Assembly (NCBI RefSeq): GCF_051622035.1
Contig: NC_135355.1
Location: 620,001-684,000 of the forward strand
DNA: 64,000 nt
Reading direction: 5' to 3'
From: Arctopsyche grandis
Taxonomy: Eukaryota; Arthropoda; Insecta; Trichoptera; Hydropsychidae
Position numbers and translations under genes: made by a program. The notes under the pieces were generated by a model. It ran no database searches. It saw only the letters and a list, made by a program, of their open reading frames with translations, and had not been told where the DNA came from. Below are positions 57,401 through 64,000 of this stretch, piece after piece (position 1 is the first letter of the stretch; the number at the start of each line of letters is the position of its first letter).

Positions 57401-57904
57401 GTCAGTTTCACTCTGAATGAATATTGCTAATATTGATTAACACAAAAAACATAATGACATCTTTAGCCGCCATGATCAGGATGACATTTAAGAGTTGAGA
57501 GAAACGAAACTGTATAAGTTGTCCATTTATAATGGTGAAAGTGGTACATATGTACAACGTTATTATGGCATTTAATAAGTTTTATTCTTTTTTATTTATT
57601 TTTTTAAAATATCTAAGATTTATTATAGCTACTTGAAAAATGTTGCAAGAATTGATTAATGTATTATTTATTTATTTAAACAGTTTTAAGACGCCAGAAA
57701 ACCTAAACTATATGATATATGTACGTACATAAGTATAATATATATATATATGTACATATGTAGATCGTGCACTTACGATTTATTTAATTATAAATGGAAA
57801 GAAAAGCGAAAAATCATGATACTAAACTAAGTGTAACAACTAAAGTATTATTAACATTGTATGTTACTAGTGAGTATTATATTATAATCAGAAGTTACAA
57901 AAAG
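54471..57904. other. Non-coding region with a possibly conserved block
   Basis: Mostly AT-rich without genes. 56480-57140 differs in texture: no repeat family, fewer microsatellites, and many TAAT / ATTA and CAATCGAT sites with phrases such as TTGGCCACAATCGATCAATT. It could be a cis-regulatory module of a neighbouring developmental gene; this is inference without comparative data. The remainder shows nothing recognisable. Confidence 0.3.
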
Positions 57905-58275
57905 CGTCCGTTGGAAAAAAAATAGCCTTGTAAAAAAAATTTTTTTAAAAACAAACCTCTTTTTTGGTTTTGTATATAATATTAAGATATATAAATTATT
58001 ATTTTGAATAAAAATACCAATAATTTTATTTTACTACTGCCATCTATGTATAAAACTAAAGACTACATAGACGTCAACCAGATTTTAAATTTGTAAACTT
58101 CAAACGCGTCTTAAACGATATTTTATCTCTATCGTAATAGCGGAGGATCCATTGACTTATATTGATGACCAAAATAAGCAATATGGCAAAGTATGAAAAC
58201 GATCGGATCAGAGGCAAATTTTTTCCTGAATTGTAATCGTAAGTGAAACGTAAAGGAGGTTTGTAAAAATGACAA
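57905..58275 (-). repeat. Dispersed repeat R-A, copy 4 (longest)
   Basis: Inverse of the 11270 copy with better preserved ends: TATACAAAACCAAAAAAGAG side at 57960, ATGGCAGTAGTAAAATAAAA (inverted), GATCCTCCGCTATTACGATA (inverted), and CTTTACGTTTCACTTACGAT at 58240. R-A is therefore at least 330 bp long. Confidence 0.78.
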
Positions 58276-59376
58276 TTTCGCTTATACATACTTACATATC
58301 ATATGTGCACTAATTATTACTATTACTAATACTTACAAAAACACTATAACTAATTTAAATTATGAACGAAAATGTTACAGAATCGGTTGTACGAGATGGT
58401 GATTAATTTGTATTGAATTTTACAAGTGAAAATCAACTTTGATAAACATGTAATTTTTGCAACTTCTCATTATAATATAATACAATGTTATTAATTAGTT
58501 ACATGTCTACAATGTCGATGAAATTTTGTTTTTCATGCTTAGTTTAGTTTCATGATTTTTCGCATTTCTTCTGAAAGTGTACGAGAGTGGGTGAGCTAGA
58601 AGAATTCGGTTAAGTTATGGCGATTATGGCAGATATGGCAGATATGGCATTTTCCCGGAAGTGTGTCCGCGGGAAGCTGCTTCTCATCCCCGAGGATTTG
58701 GCTTATTACAAAAGTTGGCTTGATAACGTAACATAATTAATGAAGCTCGGGAACAATTTGCATGTGCACCGAGCGTTAACGCTAAATCTGCTAAAGTGAC
58801 GAACGCGACTCGACGCAAATCTAAAACTTCTCCTTTGTCTATTTTTTCGTCCTTGGACTATTGATTTTTCGTAAAACGGATTAAACGCATATTTGCAAAC
58901 TTCTGGGCCGAAATCACGATTCGAAATTAGTGGACGGTATTATTCAGCGCCGGCTCCGAATAGATCGGGGGAAAATTCGATTTTCACGGTGGAGGGGAAC
59001 TCACTGATTAGATGGGGAAGTCTTGGTGTTTTTTCGTGAATAATTTTCCGAGGGGAAATCTGAACTACGAGGGCAGATTCGCGTGATCTCATTAAGCGGC
59101 GATGGGGTTCCGTAGACTAATGGGTACAACCGACCGCAACCGTGGCTCCTCAAACTCTGTTCAAACGAATTCCTATTACACTATTACATATACATGTACA
59201 TATGTATATGTAGATCCAAAACACTTCTACAAATTAAAACAGTCCGCAACCTTCCGGCGTTATCTAATGTTTTATTTGATTTCTGTGATTCTTCAAGATA
59301 TGATGGACAGAAGTAACAGGATAAAATAAGCCCCGTATTTGTACTTCAATATAAATATGCTAAATATTAAACATAC
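58276..59376. other. Non-coding region with a second possibly conserved block
   Basis: 58590-59160 is relatively GC-rich and free of known repeats (CGGGAAGCTGCTTCTCATCC, AATTAATGAAGCTCGGGAAC, GCACCGAGCGTTAACGCTAA). No domain-bearing frame. Regulatory function is only a suggestion. Confidence 0.3.
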
Positions 59377-59782
59377 TGTCACGTTCCAATAAAGATTTAT
59401 TTTTTTTATAAAATGTTACATTTATCTTATTGTTAGATATATTCGAAAAACAACAGATTTAATTATGGAACTGATAATTTAAATGAGATACGTAGAACTG
59501 TTTCACTTTAACTTTGTTTTGCTGCTGTGTCACTTGCGGGGTCGATATTAATGACTAGCGTTCTTGGAGTCTTGATGGTGATGACTGACTATACGGAGTC
59601 GATGGTAATGACTACCATTCTCGGAGTCTTGATGGTGAAGACTGACGACTTTCATCTGCAGAGTCGATGATGATGGCTGACTTATTCTAACAGTAATGAG
59701 TTTATATACTCTTCTTTAAAACAATGAAGTGTTGAAGACATGTGTCGTACTATTTCGGTTAGTCAGTAAATTAGGTGTGACA
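59377..59782 (-). mobile_element. Probable solo LTR of another family (Ty3/Gypsy or BEL/Pao)
   Basis: On the minus strand, 406 bp beginning TGTCACACC and ending GGAACGTGACA, with a TATA box (GAGTATATAAACTC) and AATAAA near the 3' end. The middle carries a degenerate ~60-bp tandem repeat (GAGTCTTGATGGTGA units, about 59540-59680). No clear target-site duplication, so the borders are tentative. Fossil, no internal region. Confidence 0.5.
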
Positions 59783-59786
59783 CTAA

Positions 59787-60291
59787 CACTGTCCGACACG
59801 AAAAATGGTTCAGAGACGAGATATGACATTTCTTATAGATTTATGCCCAGTAAACACGAATCTGGTAATAAAAAATGTTGATTGGCTCTAGATTCGGAGA
59901 TATTTATATATATGTGTTATTGAAATCGCGCGATTTTTCTATATCTTGGTGTTGTTCGGTCGATGTCTCAAAATCTGTCAATTTTCTGTTCAAAATGAAT
60001 ATTGGAATCTATAGTCGGGTATTCTATCTTTCATTTGAAATACGTTTTAGCTTTCAAATCTATATAAGTAGTCGTCCAGTTCAAATCAAAAGTCAAAAGT
60101 ACGTATTTTCACATGGGATTTTTTCCCACTGTTAATACTATTTTATATTGAGTTTTTTCTATTGAAACATATTTATTTGGATAATGTTCTGGCCACATTA
60201 TTTTTTTTTCGTTTAAAAATGTTAATTGGAAGTGTGCTGAATTTTAAATCCGTAAAATTGCGAGCTAAAGGCTCGTACTAGTATTCACTCA
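59787..60291 (+). mobile_element. Truncated copy of the long-TIR transposon
   Basis: Starts CACTGTCCGACACG and follows the left arm and core of the 38226 element (TGTTGATTGGCTCTAGATTC, TCTTGGTGTTGTTCGGTCGA, GGGATTTTTTCCCACTGTTA, GTAAAATTGCGAGCTAAAGG) to about 60291, where it stops without the right arm. Confidence 0.8.
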
Positions 60292-60649
60292 CACACCTAA
60301 TTTAATATTTTATATTATTAAATTAGGTGTGCCACAAATCAATGGTGTGTCTTATCCTTACTGGTTAGTCAACTACATTGATAAGCGAGGTATGTACATA
60401 ACACTGAGTTGGGCAAAGTCCGGCACTCGTCATTGATAAGCGAGGTACATAACAATACATATACACATTGATTAAACTATATGATGTACTTATGTAAGTA
60501 TTGCATAATTTGGAGGATGAGGATTTGAATTTTTGCATCTTACTAAAAATGCGAACTGCTCATCAAAGGACGATTTATAAATTAACTATTCATAAAAAAA
60601 AATATTGTTTTCGTATTAATTTTTCATGACTTGAATTTATTTATAAATA
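60292..60649. other. Spacer with an AT hairpin and a direct repeat
   Basis: CACACCTAATTTAATA and its inverse TATTAAATTAGGTGTG face each other at 60292-60340. CATTGATAAGCGAGGTA occurs twice (60380 and 60433). No gene. Confidence 0.45.
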
Positions 60650-60965
60650 TATTATACACTTGTGTTGTACCCGATGAAATTAATTAAATAAAAACTAATA
60701 AAAGAAACGTGTCGGTCCTGTGTTCGATTAACACGCAGTCGTATTTTTTTTCAAATACCTTTATAATATATTTGATTTAATAGTTTAATATGAAAAAAAA
60801 TGATAAAAAATACCTACTAACCTACCTACATATAAACAATATATAACACCAATTGAAAAATTAATTAATTAATTAAATAACTTTTATATAGATAGCGCTA
60901 AATGCTCAGAGATTTACCTAGAGGAAACATTGGAAGCAAACAGTACATTTAATATTATATTAAAA
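60650..60965 (-). repeat. Dispersed repeat R-B, inverted third copy
   Basis: Contains AAACGTGTCGGTCCTGTGTT, AAATTAATTAATTAATTAAA and TACCTAGAGGAAACATTGGA, the inverse of blocks in the units at 650-1745. Confidence 0.65.
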
Positions 60966-62119
60966 TTGTATTTTGAGTAGTCTTCAATTTATATAATGAT
61001 TTAATCGTAGGTACACATACAGATATGAGGCAAAATTACCAAACTTAAATGATTAGAATTTATATTCAATGAACTTAGTTTTTTCTATTCAAAAGAAAAT
61101 GTGTTGGGGCAATTGATTACCACCATTTATTATACAAAACAGCAACTGGCGTATTTGAAAATCGGCAAGTGTCGTTACTTCGTTGAAAATGCAGCGCAAA
61201 CTCTCCAAAGAGTCACTAATGAAATTTGTCTCTCGCATACAGAGTGCACTTATCGACAGAGCTGCATTATTATAATATATATATTGATCGATAAAATAAT
61301 AGTTCAGTAATAAAATTTGATTTAAACTTTATACCTTTGCGTGCTCAATATACAATATTGAATTTTCATAATAATGTTTTCTCCTTTGAATGAAATCGGA
61401 ACGAAAATTGCATCATTAGGGTGAAGAGTTGTTTACAGGCACACGGGCACATTTAATGATTTTCCTCTGTGAGAAAATAAGTCCGGCTAGCAAAGGTACT
61501 TTTTCAGGTGAGTACAGTAGGGGTTGTATTGTCAAGATTTCGACAATAGCTACTCGTAAGTGCAGCTGCAGCCAAAGTGCACGTATACACATACATACAT
61601 ATGTATGTGTGTAGTTTGTATGTATGTATGTATGTACGAAGTGCATGGCCTAGTTGCATTCCCTCATAGTCTCGAGTGGAATCTACAAGAGCTCTGAAAG
61701 CTAATACACTGTTTAAGGATACCTACTGATATGCTGTATCAAAGCAAATGCTTTGGAAATTTCCCATTTTAATGACGATGACAAATTGCAGCCCAGTTTG
61801 GATAACTAAGCGATATGGATTTTCGATTATTCAACATACACATAACCTAAGTGAATTGTGATGATTTAAATTTGAATATTTTTTTCACTTAATCCACATA
61901 TCAAGTATCAATGGGTAAAGTTTAGTGAATATGAGAAGGAAAAAAAATTAATATGATGAATGGTTTAAATTTTTTACACGCGTTGTGCGCAAAATATTCT
62001 AGTATGCCAATTTTTGAAGAGCAGCAAACGATTAGCTATATATGTATTTTATTATGAAAATATATATTTATCTATGTATTTATACTTTTAAACGAAATGA
62101 GAATTACATTATATTTATA
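60966..62119. other. Intergenic sequence, nothing recognised
   Basis: AT-rich with a TATG microsatellite at 61595-61640. The 61101-61310 open frame has no recognisable domain. Confidence 0.35.
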
Positions 62120-62519
62120 CTATTGGTTTTACCCGGCTTCGCTTGGTATTTATTAGTAATATAAACCGCTTACACATGGCTAATCTAATGGTAAAAATTT
62201 TATTAAATTTATTTGAATATTCATTTGTTTTTTTTTTTATTAAATTGACTGTCACGAACAAACAAACATATATACTGTCTCTTCCGAAATTACATGTATA
62301 CCAGAATCCGGCGCCTGCGTCCCCGGAGCCGGCGCCCCCGGAGCCTTCTCCTCCAGAGGCTTTGCCCCCGGGGACTTCGAATCCTTTGAATCGAAAAAAA
62401 TCGAATCGGCACCTATGAATCGAAAAAAAAATCGAATTTGTCGTCTACGAACGAAGAGCCAACAAACTAAGGTTACATACATACAAATTCTCTTTCCAAA
62501 TTATATATTATATTGTAGA
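62120..62519 (-). mobile_element. Small Helitron with a short GC-rich core
   Basis: Element strand: TCTACAATATAATATATAAT at the 5' end, TTTGGAAAGAGAATTTGTAT, a GC-rich core (GGGGGCAAAGCCTCTGGAGG, GGCTCCGGGGGCGCCGG), then GTGTAAGCGGTTTATATTAC and GCGAAGCCGGGTAAAACC at the 3' end, closing ATAG|T instead of CTAG|T. Same family as 28396-29937, but its core is only ~75 bp. Confidence 0.72.
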
Positions 62520-62552
62520 TACAACATATAACTTTATTTTAATTCGTGTATA

Positions 62553-62596
62553 AATTTCTTTCCGAAATCACTGGTTGAAATCAACGAGCACAACAC
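62553..62596 (+). mobile_element. Helitron-like 3' terminus
   Basis: TTTCCGAAATCACTGGTTGA, then AATCAACGAGCACAACACTAG|T: an imperfect hairpin about 10 bp before CTAG, as at 30790 and (inverted) 30088. The body to the left is not separable from the neighbouring Helitron. Confidence 0.5.
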
Positions 62597-62799
62597 TAGT
62601 AGGTATATAATGCCGTAAAATATGCTAATTTTGTTTTAAAGTTTAGTGGACAATGCATTTTTTGCTATATTTACATTGTACATATTTCACGAAAGACTTT
62701 GTGATTTGACTTTATTCAATACTGTGTGCTCTCTTCGAAAAAAAAATGTATTTATAATGAACATATACATAGTTCGTAAAATTAAAAGATATTCTAGAT

Positions 62800-63935
62800 C
62801 AGCGGTTTCCAAACCTTATGCGACTACGCCTCCCTAAAAAAAATTTTTTTTTCCGCGCCTCCCTTCATTTTATTTTTTAATAGATATAATAATATAGACA
62901 CGTTTTAAATAATAAACTTTTATTTAAAAATAATGAACACTACAATAGACAGAAAAATAAAAAGGTTTTGCTATAACATAAATTTATACGAACACGTATT
63001 TTTATTTTTATATTAAATTACTAATTAAACTACATCTAACACATAAAAATTTAATGCGAAGGGTGTTTTTGTTTATTGGCACAAAGTTTATCAAATCTCG
63101 GGGGCAATATGGAGAATGCCACTCGTAATTCTTTTTCGACTACTAACCTGGCTCGATATTTGGTTTTCATTGCAGCTAGTGCCGAAAAGCCCGTTTCGCA
63201 TAAATAAGACGTTACAAACGGTAGAAGCATTTGCATTGCTTTGCAATACAAAGATTCATACTCTCCACTAAGATTCATCCAAAATTTAATTATGGTTTCA
63301 TTTTGAAACTTTCGTTTTAGTGAGCTATCGCTTTTTCTTTTTCGATGGTTGTCAGCTCGAATTCGTCTTCTTCATTGTACATAGTTAAATGGAATGGATG
63401 TCTTTGAAATAATTGGAAAAATGCGCACTAAACCATATAAGTGGTCAGTAAAAACATTTTTACTTGCTTCAATATTGGCTGTGGCCCAGAAACCTTTGGA
63501 AAGTGAAAACATATCCGACTCACTCTTTTGTAAATTTAATTTCCATAACTTCAACTTTTTAATGAAAGCTTTTACTTTGGATTTTTGAAAAAGTGGATGT
63601 ATTTGTGACCCGCATTGATTTATTTAAACCGCTCAATTTTCCAAAAATTTTAACCAAATTGGCAAATTTTACAATAAAATTATCGTTCGACCACAAATGT
63701 GCCTCTTCATGTTGGTTTTCTTCGAGAAAGATTGCTAATTAAATGTGTATATAAAAATGAAAGAAAAATAAACATTCATGCATTGAATTTTTACTGTTAA
63801 GCTACGATATGAAGTTTTATTTATTTGTAGATATTATGGTATGAAATTATTTTTTTATTAAAAAGTTTTAGCGCCTCCCCTGGCAATAGTCCGCGCCTCC
63901 CCAGGGAGGCGCGCCTCCTAGTTTGGAAACCACTG
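62800..63935 (-). mobile_element. Short hAT element with perfect 8-bp target-site duplication
   Basis: 1,136 bp between TTCTAGAT copies at 62792-62799 and 63936-63943. Termini CAGCGGTTTCCAAAC and CAGTGGTTTCCAAAC (inverse of the right end). On the minus strand, 63554-63051 encodes the transposase C-terminal half: SDMFSLSKGFWATANIEASK, KSDSSLKRKFQNETIIKFW, then LLPFVTSYLCETGFSALAAM and KTKYRARLVVEKELRVAFS, the hAT dimerisation region of the FAM200/ZBED5-like group. One in-frame TGA lies near 63370. The DDE N-terminal part is deleted, so it is non-autonomous. Well-preserved ends imply a fairly recent insertion. Confidence 0.9.
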
Positions 63936-64000
63936 TTCTAGATTCAAGTAGTAACATTTTTTAGACAGAATTTGGCAAACAAAATTTCCGTCGTATTTAG

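Overview
The window is AT-rich nuclear DNA of an insect. The evidence is spliced genes with GT-AG introns, a U2 snRNA gene, Jockey-type LINEs, Helitrons, hAT, Tc1 and THAP-type DNA transposons, solo LTRs and many TACATA/TATGTA microsatellites. The order of insect cannot be fixed from the sequence alone. Only about 5 kb looks like host protein-coding sequence; most of the rest is transposable elements, often nested in one another.

Layout. (1) 0-13.5 kb: three tandem minus-strand genes for CRAL-TRIO lipid-carrier proteins. A runs off the left edge, B is complete in five exons and C is complete in six. A 4-kb Jockey LINE with a perfect 13-bp target-site duplication lies between A and B, followed by a LINE 3' fragment that contains a solo LTR. 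(2) 13.5-27.6 kb: no host gene recognised. It holds a Helitron, a Tc1 transposase relic, a THAP-domain transposon with near-perfect terminal inverted repeats, an old hAT element containing a LINE that itself contains another LINE end, a SINE-like retroposon and repeats. (3) 27.7-40 kb: two plus-strand kelch-repeat genes in tandem. The second is a complete BTB-BACK-kelch protein of about 563 codons in ten exons. The first has BACK and kelch exons but no BTB exon that I can find. Introns of the first hold a Helitron with about 1.2 kb of GC-rich tandem repeats; introns of the second hold a LINE relic and a transposon with inverted repeats of about 350 bp. (4) 42.7-46.6 kb: a solo LTR, then a well-conserved U2 snRNA gene with a 5S rRNA 3'-end fragment just upstream, both inside a large inverted-repeat structure. 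(5) 47.6-53.3 kb: a nearly intact Jockey LINE (14-bp target-site duplication) inside the 3' UTR of an older LINE, then a LINE end and a second solo LTR. (6) 53.3-64 kb: non-coding sequence with dispersed repeats, a third LTR family, a small Helitron and a short hAT element with a perfect 8-bp target-site duplication.

The CRAL-TRIO genes should make soluble carriers of hydrophobic ligands. The complete kelch protein has the domain order of a Cullin-3 substrate adaptor. U2 is a core spliceosomal RNA. There is no operon-like link between these loci; each cluster looks like local gene duplication. All gene models come from reading splice sites, reading phase and paralogue alignment by eye.
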